Assembly: GCA_002426195.1 (NCBI GenBank)
Contig: DIOT01000047.1
Location: forward strand, 290,303 to 354,302
Direction of reading: 5' to 3'
Source: Bacteroidales bacterium UBA5507
GTDB taxonomy: Bacteria > Bacteroidota > Bacteroidia > Bacteroidales > Lentimicrobiaceae
Length of the DNA stretch: 64,000 nucleotides
Part shown: one piece after another, positions 51,527-60,407 of the stretch
Position numbering within the stretch: position 1 is the first letter of the stretch
How the letters are laid out: each line of letters begins with the position of its first letter
Notes under the pieces: generated by a model
The model's input: the letters and a program-made list of their open reading frames with translations, nothing else
Told to the model about the DNA's origin: nothing
The model's database searches: none
Position numbers and translations under genes: made by a program

Positions 51527-51649
51527 CTAAAGATCAGGATCGTTCTTTATTTGCTTATCAAACTTTTTTAATAAAAACACTGAAATGTAATAGCTTAGTA
51601 TTATAATGGCTGGCCATGATAATAACCATAATATTTTATCCCAATACAT
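51527..51649 (-). CDS. 40-residue single-span protein after cydB (CydX-like position)
   Basis: This ATG-TAG frame encodes 40 residues: MYWDKILWLLS, a membrane helix (about 8-27, WPAIIILSYYISVFLL) and a charged tail (KKFDKQIKNDPDL). It begins 47 nt after the cydB stop, on the same strand, and ends 11 nt from the convergent HMA gene. Length, Trp-rich N-terminus, single span and place match CydX, the small subunit needed for cytochrome bd stability in Escherichia coli. Sequence homology to CydX cannot be shown by eye. It is too short for most gene finders. Confidence 0.65.
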   Translation of the reverse strand: MYWDKILWLLSWPAIIILSYYISVFLLKKFDKQIKNDPDL

Positions 51650-51696
51650 GATATTTTCTTGTTTTAATTACTTTATTATTGATACTGTTACATTGG

Positions 51697-52854
51697 CTAA
51701 TATACATGTGAACTATCATCATTCAAATCAGCTTCAGTCATCTTCTTTTTGTTCATTGAACTCCATGCCCACCATATATAAGCAATAACAACAGGGACAA
51801 ATAATGATACATAACTCATCGCAGTCAGCGTGTAGTGGCTTGATGAACTATTTTCAATGTGAATGGAATGCTGCAGGTTAAAAGTTGATGGATAATAAGC
51901 CGTGTTGTTTAATCCGGCAATCAGGAATAGTGCTAATACTGTCATTACTGTCCCCTCTCCGGTAAACCAAATCGCATTTGGCTTATTCAATAACATAAAC
52001 TTAACTAAACCGGCTAATACAAGGACTACTCCTGAGAGAAACAAGATTCCCACTATTGGCATTTCAATAAGATTATTAAAATACTTGAATTTTTCCATAT
52101 AAACCCGGCCTGTTACAGGATCATAAGCAAACCCATCTTTCAAGAATAGTGCTATGACAAAAGCAAGGAAAAATACCAGAAACGGGACTGCATTGTACCA
52201 CATTTGCTTTTTGGCTCTTTCTGCAATAGCATTATTACTAACTGTCTTCACAATAAATAAGATACCAAGCACTCTGGCCAGAAAAAATACAGTTAAACCT
52301 AGTGCCACATTATGCCAGTTAAGTACAGCCTCCAAACCGTGCCATGGTGTTTCCCATCTGGAAATTGCAGAATCATAAATTACTGAAATATTACTTTTAT
52401 CCACTGAAAATAAGCTGCCATTGAAAAATGTACCAACAGCAGTTCCTAACAGGACTGTACCAAGAGCACCATTTATGTATAGCATTATTTCAAAAGTCTT
52501 TTGCCCAAAAACATTACCCGGCTTTCTGCGATATTCATATGAAACTGCCTGAACAACAAAAGCTAACAATATTGCCATCCATACCCAGTATGCACCACCA
52601 AAGCTGGTTGAATAAAACAGAGGGAAGGAAGCGAAGAAAGCCCCGCCAAATGTTACAAGCGTTGTAAAAGTCAACTCCCATTTATGCCCCAGAATATTAA
52701 CTATAAGATTTCTTTCAACTTCTGTTTTGCCAAGAGAGTATATAAGTGTTTGTCCGCCTTGTACAAATAAAAGAAAGACAAGAGATGCGCCAAGTATTGA
52801 AATAATTACCCACCAATACTGTTGAAGTGCTAAATGACTTAAAGTTTCAAACAT
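51697..52854 (-). CDS. cydB: Cytochrome bd ubiquinol oxidase subunit II
   Basis: The 385-residue protein has about eight to nine spans and the CydB pattern: FLLFVQGGQTLIYSLGKTEVER near the N-terminus (GGQ with quinol-side residues), FAVQAVSYEYRRKPGN, HNVALGLTVFFLARVLG, and NNTAYYPSTFNLQHSIHIENSSSSHYTLTAM. It binds no heme itself but is required for the bd oxidase. It starts 12 nt after cydA on the same strand. Confidence 0.95.
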   Translation of the reverse strand: MFETLSHLALQQYWWVIISILGASLVFLLFVQGGQTLIYSLGKTEVERNLIVNILGHKWELTFTTLVTFGGAFFASFPLFYSTSFGGAYWVWMAILLAFVVQAVSYEYRRKPGNVFGQKTFEIMLYINGALGTVLLGTAVGTFFNGSLFSVDKSNISVIYDSAISRWETPWHGLEAVLNWHNVALGLTVFFLARVLGILFIVKTVSNNAIAERAKKQMWYNAVPFLVFFLAFVIALFLKDGFAYDPVTGRVYMEKFKYFNNLIEMPIVGILFLSGVVLVLAGLVKFMLLNKPNAIWFTGEGTVMTVLALFLIAGLNNTAYYPSTFNLQHSIHIENSSSSHYTLTAMSYVSLFVPVVIAYIWWAWSSMNKKKMTEADLNDDSSHVY

Positions 52855-52866
52855 ATTTTGTCCTCC

Positions 52867-54486
52867 TTAATTATTTAAATAATCCTTCTCTGTTAAAACA
52901 GGCTTTTCTTCCTTCATTGTTGCAGCTAAAGCATCGTCAGGTGAAACAGGTTTTGGGCCCGACTTAATAGCTTTAAACATTATGCTTAGCTCAGCGATCA
53001 ATAATGATGTTAAAATTATAGCAAATAAAATAAAAGTAGTAACAACTGCACCTGAATCAAGCTTTGAAACCGCTGTCATTGTTGGCATTAAGTCCTGAAT
53101 AACCCAAGGTTGCCTTCCCATCTCTGCAGTAACCCATCCTGACTGAGAAGCAATATATGCCAGAGGAATATTTATAATAGCAAAACGCAGCCAGAATTTA
53201 GAACCTGCAAGCCTGTTCTTATACACCAGTAATAGAATTATTGCAAAGAAAACCAGAAACCAACCTCCAAGGGCAACCATAATATGGAAACTATAGAATG
53301 TCATTGGCATGCTAGGGGCTAACTTATTTGGATTATCAATAAAGTATCCATATCCGAAATATTGAAAGTTCTCATCGAGAATTGCCTTAGCCTCATTTAG
53401 TTTGGCAACATTTCCTGCTTCTTTAGCAAGCTTATATTCAGCCAGTGCATCAATTGCAAGTTTACCTCTTGATATTTTTTCAGCAGAGGACATAATTCCC
53501 TTCTCAGGGTTTCCTTCCATTAAATCCTTAACCCCCGGAACAAAAGCATTTGGGTCAGAGAAGGCCATATATGACAGCACATTAGGAATCTCAATCTTAA
53601 AAGAGAAATCTTTATAATTCTCATATCCCGGATCTTCGGGTGCAGTCGATACAATACCTAAAACAACCAATCCTGCACCATGTTGTCCAACCCTCAATCC
53701 TTCCATAGCGGCAAGCTTCATTGGCTGATGTCGGGCAATAACCTTTGCACTATAATCACCCGTAGCTACAGTCATTAAAGAAGTAATGAGACCAAAGACA
53801 GCAGCTATGACAATACTTCTTTTAGCGAAAACAATATGTCTCTTCTTAAGCAAAAACCACGAACTTATTCCAATTACAACGAGAGCTGCCAATAAATACG
53901 ATGACATTATGGTGTGTGTAAACTTTGAAACTGCCATTGGTGATAAAAGCACATCCCAGAAATTAACCATTTCATTACGGGCTGTATCCGGATTGAACTG
54001 CATACCTACAGGCAATTGCATCCATGCATTTGCAACCAAAATCCATAATGCTGATAAACTAGCCCCAAATGCAACCAGCCATGTTGATACGAGGTGCATC
54101 TTTTTGCTTACTTTCTTCCAACCAAAAAACATAATAGCAATAAAAGTAGATTCAAGGAAGAAAGCCATTATGCCTTCAATCGCAAGAGGTGCCCCAAAAA
54201 TATCACCTACGAACCAGGAATAGTTTGACCAGTTTGTACCAAATTCAAATTCAAGGATTATCCCTGTTGCTACACCAATGGCGAAGTTAATGCCAAATAT
54301 TGTCATCCAAAACTTCGTAATCCTTTTCCACTGCGGATCACCTGTCTTAACATAAATTGATTCCATAATGGCAACCAGGAATCCAAGACCAAGAGTTAAG
54401 GGAACAAAAATCCAGTGGTACATGGCCGTAAGGGCAAACTGCCCACGTGACCAATCGATTAATGAATAGTCAAATGTCTCAATCAT
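52867..54486 (-). CDS. cydA: Cytochrome bd ubiquinol oxidase subunit I
   Basis: The 539-residue protein holds the heme ligand His24 in TAMYHWIFVPLTLG, a second His in SKFTHTIMSSYLL, and the conserved Q-loop start TVATGDYSAKVIARHQPMKLAAMEG. GRQPWVIQDLMPT follows after the loop. The part between them is long, with a Lys/Glu/Ala-rich insertion (SAEKISRGKLAIDALAEYKLAKEAG), so the Q-loop is of extended type. The enzyme oxidises quinol and reduces oxygen with high affinity and without pumping protons. It overlaps the DUF4492 gene by 1 nt (TAATG). Confidence 0.96.
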   Translation of the reverse strand: MIETFDYSLIDWSRGQFALTAMYHWIFVPLTLGLGFLVAIMESIYVKTGDPQWKRITKFWMTIFGINFAIGVATGIILEFEFGTNWSNYSWFVGDIFGAPLAIEGIMAFFLESTFIAIMFFGWKKVSKKMHLVSTWLVAFGASLSALWILVANAWMQLPVGMQFNPDTARNEMVNFWDVLLSPMAVSKFTHTIMSSYLLAALVVIGISSWFLLKKRHIVFAKRSIVIAAVFGLITSLMTVATGDYSAKVIARHQPMKLAAMEGLRVGQHGAGLVVLGIVSTAPEDPGYENYKDFSFKIEIPNVLSYMAFSDPNAFVPGVKDLMEGNPEKGIMSSAEKISRGKLAIDALAEYKLAKEAGNVAKLNEAKAILDENFQYFGYGYFIDNPNKLAPSMPMTFYSFHIMVALGGWFLVFFAIILLLVYKNRLAGSKFWLRFAIINIPLAYIASQSGWVTAEMGRQPWVIQDLMPTMTAVSKLDSGAVVTTFILFAIILTSLLIAELSIMFKAIKSGPKPVSPDDALAATMKEEKPVLTEKDYLNN

Positions 54487-54704
54487 TACTGTCTATTTGG
54501 TTTTGTTAAATTTTCAATAACATGATTACTCCGCTCTTCGTCAGTCTTAAAATTTGAATTAAGATAGTTGGGAAAAAAGAAAAGTTTCAGGATGGCAAAC
54601 ATTATAAAAAGCTTAATAATGATAATAGCCCAAAGGGTTTTACCAATGGTCATACTTTTAAACCCCTCATAATAAAACAAATAGATCCGTCTCAATATGT
54701 TCAT
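54486..54704 (-). CDS. DUF4492 small membrane protein, first gene of the cyd operon
   Basis: The frame opens at 54740, but that codon is upstream of the -7 element at 54728, so the ATG at 54704 (MNILRRIYLFYYEGF) is the start, giving 72 residues. One span lies at about 20-42 (LWAIIIIKLFIMFAILKLFFFP), flanked by a KSMTIGK motif. DUF4492 genes are typical partners of cydAB in Bacteroidetes. The TAATG overlap with cydA shows translational coupling. An assembly or stability role for the bd oxidase is inferred. Confidence 0.85.
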   Translation of the reverse strand: MNILRRIYLFYYEGFKSMTIGKTLWAIIIIKLFIMFAILKLFFFPNYLNSNFKTDEERSNHVIENLTKPNRQ

Positions 54705-54727
54705 AGTTTTCAATATAAGCTTCAGTC

Positions 54728-54735
54728 CAAATATA
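54728..54735 (-). promoter_or_regulatory. Probable -7 element of the cyd operon
   Basis: TATATTTG on the minus strand is an exact TAnnTTTG match, 23 nt before the ATG at 54704. No TTG is seen at -33, so activator control is possible. Confidence 0.5.
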
Positions 54736-54778
54736 TGCATATTGTTTCATTTGTTACGTATGCAGAAGAAAAAATTTT

Positions 54779-54786
54779 TACTTTTG
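54779..54786 (+). promoter_or_regulatory. Probable -7 element of the 54815 T9SS gene
   Basis: TACTTTTG is an exact match, 28 nt before the ATG. A TTG lies upstream (54751-54753) with a long 25-nt spacer. It is divergent with the cyd promoter; the two -7 boxes are 43 nt apart. Confidence 0.45.
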
Positions 54787-54814
54787 TTAACACATTCAAC
54801 AACACATACCAATA

Positions 54815-57800
54815 ATGAAAAATATTACTAAAGTACTACTGTTCATTGCTTTTTTGCTATTCTGGGGACCCGCTTTCAACCAGGAAGTCATCAAGGACTA
54901 TAAATCTTATCCTTATTGGATTGAAATGATGCAGGATCCAAATGCAAACTTCTTCGAAACACAAAAAGCTTTTTACCAATATTGGGAAGGCAAAGAAATA
55001 ACCAAAGGGAGTGGTTATAAACCATTCAAGAGATGGGAATACTGGATGGAACGCCAGATAAAACCTGATGGTACCAAACCTTCTACACACCGTAATATTG
55101 AAGCACTCAATTCCGTAACAAAGAGCAACCTCAGCACTACCGAAGGTGAATGGTTGCCTTTAGGCCCATTCACTGTTCCATCTGGATATAATGGTTACCG
55201 TGGATTAGGACGGGTAAATGGAATAGCTTTCCATCCTACCAATGCAGACATGATTTTTGTAGGAGCTCCATCAGGTGGTCTGTGGGTCACTGAGGATGGA
55301 GGAAACACATGGACTACGCATACTGACGTGCTGTCAACTCTGGGAGTTTCTGATGTTCTGGTAGATCACACAAATCCCAGTGTTATATATATAGGAACCG
55401 GCGACCGCGATGCAGGTGACGCTCCGGGATTAGGAGTATGGAAGAGTATTGACGGAGGAGTAACATTCCAACCCAGCAATATTGGAATGGAAACAAGCAC
55501 CGTAAGCAAGTTAATTATGCACCCTGATGATAATCAGATTATTCTTGCAGCTACCGGTGGTGGTGTATACCGAAGTACAGATGCAGGTGCCAGTTGGTCG
55601 CGCAACGTCAATGGAAATTTTAAAGATCTGGTATTTAAACCGGGCGATCCTGATGTTGTTTATGCTGCAACAGGTGGAAACTTCTTCAAATCAACCGACA
55701 ATGGAGTATCATTTATACAAATTAGCAATGGTCTTCCCGGAGGTAGCAGGGCAGCATTAGGTGTATCACCGGCAAATCCCGAAATAGTTTATTTCCTCAT
55801 TACCAACTCTGAATCTTTCAAGGGTATTTATCGTTCAGAAGATAGTGGTGAGTCATTCACAACAAGATCAACATATCCTAATATTATGAGTTGGGACTGT
55901 GAAGGTGGTGATGGAGGGCAAGCCTGGTACGACCTCGATATATCAGTAGATCCCACAAATGAAAATATAATCCATGCCGGCGGTGTAAATTGCTTCAAAT
56001 CATCAGATGGTGGGCTAACCTGGCAAATTAACTCTCATTGGTATGGTGGATGTGGTGTCCCATCTGTTCATGCTGATCTCCATGTGCTAGAGTATAATCC
56101 GGTTAACAATCGCCTCTATGCAGGTAATGATGGTGGTATTTATTGGACAGACAACGGAGGAACATCCTGGACAGAGATAAGTAATGGAATGGTTATAAGT
56201 CAAGCTTATAAAATAGGACAAAGTGCTACTAATCGTGATTATGTTATTAATGGTTATCAGGATAATGGATCTTCCACATATATTGGAGATGAATGGGTAA
56301 ACGTAGGTGGAGGAGACGGAATGGAATGTGCATTTGATCCAACGGATGACAGATATAGCTATTCAACAATATATTACGGAAGTATTGACAGACATTTCAA
56401 TCATAACTATGACGGTCAGATTGCCGGTAGTGGAGTAAATGGTATTACTGAAAGCGGTGGATGGGTAACCCCTTTCCTCATTGATCCATTTGATGGTAAT
56501 ATCATGTATATTGGATACAAAAATATCTGGCGTAGTAAAAACGTACGAGCCAATAATACCAATAGCGTCCAATGGTCAAAAATATCAGATCAAAATGTTA
56601 GTGACTTTGACCAAATGGCCATTTCCTATTCCAATTCGAATATTCTTTATGCAAGTGATGGAAGTAAGCTTTTCAGAACTGATAACGCTAAAGATGAAAC
56701 CGTTAACTGGACTACACTTACTAACCTGCTACCATCAGGGCAATCCATTACTGCTATTGAAGCAAGTCCTGTTGATGAAAACACAGTTTATATAGTTCAA
56801 CAGAACAAGGTTTTCAAATCAACCAACAAAGGGGTATCATGGACTGAATTAACAGGGTCATTGCCTGATGTAGCAATGAATACAATCAGGTATTATCGGA
56901 ATAGTCAGGAAGGATTATATCTGGGCACTGATATTGGAGTCTTCTACCGTGATTCGTTCACTGAAGACTGGATCCAGTATTCTGACGGATTGCCAACTGC
57001 TATAAGAATTACTGAACTTGAAATATATTATGATGAGGAAAACGCTCAAAATGATGTCATCAGAGCCGGATCATATGGCAGAGGTCTTTGGGAATCATCA
57101 CTAAGAATTACTCCTCCAACTGCTAACTTTTCCGCAAACCAGGTTTTAGTACCTGTGGGATGCCCTGTTGATTTTGTAGATTATTCTCAAGGGGTACCTT
57201 ACTCATGGAACTGGCAGTTTGAAGGTGGTACTCCGGCTACTTCCACTGATGCAAATCCTCAGGGAATTGTATGGAATACACCCGGAACTTATGATGTTAC
57301 ACTTACAGTAACCAATTCAATGGGGAATAATACTATAATTAAAGAAAACTTTATTGAAGTAAGCAATTCCTTATTACCAGATGCATCATTTACTTCTGAC
57401 AATCACTCATTCTGTACCGGAGAAACAGCAATAGTAAGATTTACCGATCAAACCACCTATTGTCCGGTTTCATGGTTATGGTCTTTTGAACCTGCAAATG
57501 TTACATTCCTCGAAGGAACCACAGCTAATTCACAGAATCCTGTTGTCCAGATTAACGGAGACCAACATATAACAGTAACATTAACAGCCACAAATTCCAA
57601 TGGAAGTTCATCGTACGTTAAAGAGGATTATATCGCTATTGGCGGACAAACATTACCATTTACTGAACAATGGGATGTTCCTAACATGAGTGCCAGTGGA
57701 TGGCAGGTTGTTAATCCTGACAACGCAGTAACATGGGACATTTATACTGTCAGTATTGATGGTGTTCCTACAAATACAGCCAGGATGAACTTTTTTAATT

Positions 57801-58468
57801 ACAATGTTGCACCAGGCAGACGTGACCAATTAATAAGTCCGGCAATAACACTGGAGAATATGCCATCAGCTCTATTGTCATTCAATTACTCATACATCAG
57901 AAGATATGCAGGAATTACTGATTCTTTATTAGTCTGGATTTCAACTGACTGTGGAACAACATGGGAAAAAGTTGCGCAATATGGAGAAGATGGAAACGGT
58001 ATATTTGAAACGGCACCCGTTTCATTATCAGAGTACATTCCAACATCTTCCGATGACTGGTGTGATGGTAACGGTAATCCTGAATGCAAAGTAATTGACC
58101 TTGCACAATGGTTAGGTCACTCAAATGTGAAAATAATGTTTGAAACAGTTCACCGCCGGGGAAATAATCTGTTTATTGATGATATCGTTGTTAGTCCCTC
58201 AATAAATGCTGATCAGAATCCTATTCCTTCAAAGGAATTAATAGTCTATCCAAATCCTGGCAACAATATATTCCTGATTACAACTTCAAAGGATATTAAA
58301 AATGCCGAGATACAGATATTTACATCGACCGGCAAACTAGTTTATCAACAAAAGTTGGGCAATGGTAATGAATGGCAGATTAAGACCGGAGAATTACCTT
58401 CAGGATTATATCTACTAAAAATAAGGAGCAATAAAGCGACTTTTGATGAAAAGTTAATTGTTAAATAA
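54815..58468 (+). CDS. Large T9SS-exported protein: sortilin-like propeller, PKD domains, jelly-roll and sorting domain
   Basis: The 1217-residue protein has a signal peptide (to about residue 22) and an N-terminal helical region (WIEMMQDPNANFFETQKAFYQYW). A VPS10/sortilin-like propeller spans about 115-760, with Asp-boxes such as TEDGGNTW, STDAGASW, SSDGGLTW and STNKGVSW. Two PKD domains follow at about 767-850 and 854-940 (NWQFEGGTPATSTDANPQG; WLWSFEPANV), then a MAM-like beta-sandwich (about 942-1125). A type A Por sorting domain starts at about 1134 (LIVYPNPGNNIF, then LPSGLYLLKIRS). Cell-surface display by the T9SS is well supported; binding partner and any enzymatic activity are unknown. 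The N-terminal region recurs in other Bacteroidetes propeller proteins. Confidence 0.88.
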   Translation: MKNITKVLLFIAFLLFWGPAFNQEVIKDYKSYPYWIEMMQDPNANFFETQKAFYQYWEGKEITKGSGYKPFKRWEYWMERQIKPDGTKPSTHRNIEALNSVTKSNLSTTEGEWLPLGPFTVPSGYNGYRGLGRVNGIAFHPTNADMIFVGAPSGGLWVTEDGGNTWTTHTDVLSTLGVSDVLVDHTNPSVIYIGTGDRDAGDAPGLGVWKSIDGGVTFQPSNIGMETSTVSKLIMHPDDNQIILAATGGGVYRSTDAGASWSRNVNGNFKDLVFKPGDPDVVYAATGGNFFKSTDNGVSFIQISNGLPGGSRAALGVSPANPEIVYFLITNSESFKGIYRSEDSGESFTTRSTYPNIMSWDCEGGDGGQAWYDLDISVDPTNENIIHAGGVNCFKSSDGGLTWQINSHWYGGCGVPSVHADLHVLEYNPVNNRLYAGNDGGIYWTDNGGTSWTEISNGMVISQAYKIGQSATNRDYVINGYQDNGSSTYIGDEWVNVGGGDGMECAFDPTDDRYSYSTIYYGSIDRHFNHNYDGQIAGSGVNGITESGGWVTPFLIDPFDGNIMYIGYKNIWRSKNVRANNTNSVQWSKISDQNVSDFDQMAISYSNSNILYASDGSKLFRTDNAKDETVNWTTLTNLLPSGQSITAIEASPVDENTVYIVQQNKVFKSTNKGVSWTELTGSLPDVAMNTIRYYRNSQEGLYLGTDIGVFYRDSFTEDWIQYSDGLPTAIRITELEIYYDEENAQNDVIRAGSYGRGLWESSLRITPPTANFSANQVLVPVGCPVDFVDYSQGVPYSWNWQFEGGTPATSTDANPQGIVWNTPGTYDVTLTVTNSMGNNTIIKENFIEVSNSLLPDASFTSDNHSFCTGETAIVRFTDQTTYCPVSWLWSFEPANVTFLEGTTANSQNPVVQINGDQHITVTLTATNSNGSSSYVKEDYIAIGGQTLPFTEQWDVPNMSASGWQVVNPDNAVTWDIYTVSIDGVPTNTARMNFFNYNVAPGRRDQLISPAITLENMPSALLSFNYSYIRRYAGITDSLLVWISTDCGTTWEKVAQYGEDGNGIFETAPVSLSEYIPTSSDDWCDGNGNPECKVIDLAQWLGHSNVKIMFETVHRRGNNLFIDDIVVSPSINADQNPIPSKELIVYPNPGNNIFLITTSKDIKNAEIQIFTSTGKLVYQQKLGNGNEWQIKTGELPSGLYLLKIRSNKATFDEKLIVK

Positions 58469-58487
58469 GAATTAAGTTTTTAAAGAA

Positions 58488-58516
58488 AAAGCCGGCAAAA
58501 TTGCCGGCTTTCTTTT
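58488..58516 (+). terminator. Terminator of the 54815 gene
   Basis: AAAGCCGGCAA (58488-58498) pairs with TTGCCGGCTTT (58501-58511), followed by CTTTTT. The GC-rich core makes it strong. Confidence 0.9.
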
Positions 58517-58563
58517 TAATTTTACTCTCCTTAAAAAATATTGGCTGAATAAATACCAAAGCA

Positions 58564-59298
58564 ATGCAATTGTACTATTACGAAGAAGGAAATCTCTGGG
58601 TGCAATACTCTTCGGAGAACCGAATAATTTCACTTTCTGGAGATGAAGGAGCACATCTAAAGGTTATGAGACTAAAACAAGGGGAATTTATTCATATTAC
58701 TGATGGATTGGGCAATCTCTGTAAAGCAAAGATTCTTGATGCGAGTAATAAAAAAACAAATGCAGTTGAATTAATCGATATTACCAGTTCACAACCATCA
58801 AATTACAGAGTTCATATTGCTGTAGCTCCAACAAAAAACATTGCCCGTTTTGAGTGGTTTCTGGAAAAAGCAACTGAATTTGGTATTAATGAGATTACAC
58901 CTTTTTACAGTGAGCATTCTGAAAGAATAAAACTCAGACCCGACAGGCTTAACAAGATCCTTGTATCGGCGATGAAACAATCACTCAAAACCTATCTACC
59001 TGTATTACATGAGCCAACAAGCCTCGAAGCTCTGATCAATAAGGTTTCTTCAGGCAATGAGAACAAGTTTATAGCATGGCTTGACCGGGAAGGTCAGCAA
59101 AAGCACCTTCTTTCTGTTTGTCCCCAAGGTTCATCAGTCATAGTATTAATCGGTCCTGAAGGAGACTTTAACTCAAGAGAAATAGAACTGGCAAGAGCAA
59201 AAGGGTTTCTACCTGTTCATCTGGGAAAATCCCGACTCCGGACTGAAACAGCGGCTCTGGCTGCTTGTTTAATTGTTAATCTTGCCAACGAATCATAA
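58564..59298 (+). CDS. rsmE: 16S rRNA m3U1498 methyltransferase
   Basis: The 244-residue protein has an N-terminal PUA-like domain (SGDEGAHLKVMRLKQGEFIHITDG). A SPOUT (trefoil knot) domain follows, with VAPTKNIARFEWFLEKATEFGI, LIGPEGDF near residue 198 and HLGKSRLRTETAALAACLIV. These are the RsmE signatures; the knot binds S-adenosylmethionine. It methylates U1498 of 16S rRNA. It is followed after 14 nt by the DUF4159 gene. Confidence 0.96.
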   Translation: MQLYYYEEGNLWVQYSSENRIISLSGDEGAHLKVMRLKQGEFIHITDGLGNLCKAKILDASNKKTNAVELIDITSSQPSNYRVHIAVAPTKNIARFEWFLEKATEFGINEITPFYSEHSERIKLRPDRLNKILVSAMKQSLKTYLPVLHEPTSLEALINKVSSGNENKFIAWLDREGQQKHLLSVCPQGSSVIVLIGPEGDFNSREIELARAKGFLPVHLGKSRLRTETAALAACLIVNLANES

Positions 59299-59312
59299 AT
59301 TTTGCATTTGAT

Positions 59313-59993
59313 ATGACAAAGAAAATTCTCATAGTCGTAATAATTATAACCGGGTTATTCATCCAGGGAAAGCAATCAACGAATAGCAGTTCTGAAAAAG
59401 GTTCTATTCAGATAGCATTACTAAAATACAGAGGTGGTGGTGACTGGTATGCGAATCCTACATCATTATCTAACCTTATCGCATTCTGCAACAAGAACCT
59501 CCGCACTAACATAAATTCAGAGTACGCAACCATTGAAGCAAGTGATCCGGCAATTTTCAATTACCCGTTTATACATGTAACCGGGCATGGTAATATTGTA
59601 TTCGACCAACAGGAAGCAAACAACCTTCGTAATTACATGTTAGCAGGAGGATTTCTCCACATTGACGACAACTATGGCCTTGATGAATTCATCAGACCTC
59701 AAATGAAAAAAGTGTTTCCTGAATTAGAGTTTGTCGAATTGCCGTTCTCACATCCAGTTTATCATCAAAAGTTTTCTTTCCCCAACGGATTGCCAAAAAT
59801 TCATGAACATGACAACAAACCACCACAGGGATTTGGACTAATAAAAGACGGTAGACTCCTATGCTTCTACACTTATGAAACCGATCTGGGGGATGGATGG
59901 GAAGACAAAGCTGTTCATAATGACTCTGAACAAAACAGGTTGAAGGCATTGCAAATGGGAGCAAACCTCATTCAATATGCTTTTACCAAATAA
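59313..59993 (+). CDS. DUF4159 exported protein
   Basis: The 226-residue protein has a hydrophobic N-terminal signal or anchor (about 4-18). The DUF4159 domain follows, with IALLKYRGGGDWYANPTSLSNLI, YPFIHVTGHGNIVF, LAGGFLHIDDNYGL, FSHPVYH and YTYETDLGDGWED. The fold is related to glutamine-amidotransferase-like domains, but the catalytic Cys is not evident. Function unknown. It probably shares a transcript with rsmE. Confidence 0.9.
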   Translation: MTKKILIVVIIITGLFIQGKQSTNSSSEKGSIQIALLKYRGGGDWYANPTSLSNLIAFCNKNLRTNINSEYATIEASDPAIFNYPFIHVTGHGNIVFDQQEANNLRNYMLAGGFLHIDDNYGLDEFIRPQMKKVFPELEFVELPFSHPVYHQKFSFPNGLPKIHEHDNKPPQGFGLIKDGRLLCFYTYETDLGDGWEDKAVHNDSEQNRLKALQMGANLIQYAFTK

Positions 59994-60005
59994 TTAAAAC
60001 TGAAA

Positions 60006-60032
60006 AGGCTGTCGATTTAAGACAGCCTGTTT
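60006..60032 (+). terminator. Bidirectional terminator, AGGCTGTC stem
   Basis: AGGCTGTC (60006-60013) pairs with GACAGCCT (60021-60028), loop GATTTAA, followed by GTTTT on the plus side and TTTTC on the minus side. It lies between the convergent DUF4159 and csp genes. Confidence 0.85.
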
Positions 60033-60055
60033 TAATGTAAGCTTAATTTGTAAAA

Positions 60056-60247
60056 TTATAATTGCTTAACTTTTGTAGCATTCAGGCCCTTACGACCTTC
60101 TTCGAGATCATAAGAAACACTATCACCTTCACTAATCTGATCTATAAGATTAGTAATGTGCACAAAATACTCCTTGTTGGAATCATCATCAGCGATAAAA
60201 CCGTAACCTTTTGATTCATTAAAGAATTTTACTTTTCCTGTTTTCAT
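60056..60247 (-). CDS. Cold-shock domain protein, copy 1
   Basis: The 63-residue single cold-shock domain has the RNA-binding motifs KGYGFI (RNP1) and YFVHIT (RNP2). It starts MKTGKVKFFNESKG and ends GRKGLNATKVKQL. It binds single-stranded RNA or DNA and may melt RNA structure. Its sequence is close to copy 2 at 60408, which it follows on the same strand. A small hairpin (GGTGT/ACACC, 60274-60288) lies about 27-41 nt upstream of the ATG and could be in its leader. Confidence 0.95.
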   Translation of the reverse strand: MKTGKVKFFNESKGYGFIADDDSNKEYFVHITNLIDQISEGDSVSYDLEEGRKGLNATKVKQL

Positions 60248-60348
60248 TTTCTAAATATAATATTGACAATTAAGGTGTCCTGAACACCAATTTTACAAGA
60301 AACTATGAAACCTTGCTAATTGTTCATTAATAGTTTCTCTGATAATGC

Positions 60349-60376
60349 AAAAAAAGGCTGTCTGTTCAGACAGCCT
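60349..60376 (-). terminator. Terminator of csp copy 2, same AGGCTGTC stem
   Basis: On the minus strand AGGCTGTCTG pairs with CAGACAGCCT over a 2-nt loop, then T7. The stem contains the same AGGCTGTC as the terminator at 60006, showing that gene and terminator were probably duplicated together. Confidence 0.9.
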
Positions 60377-60407
60377 AAAAGTATAACGTTTATAACTACT
60401 GTGTTCG

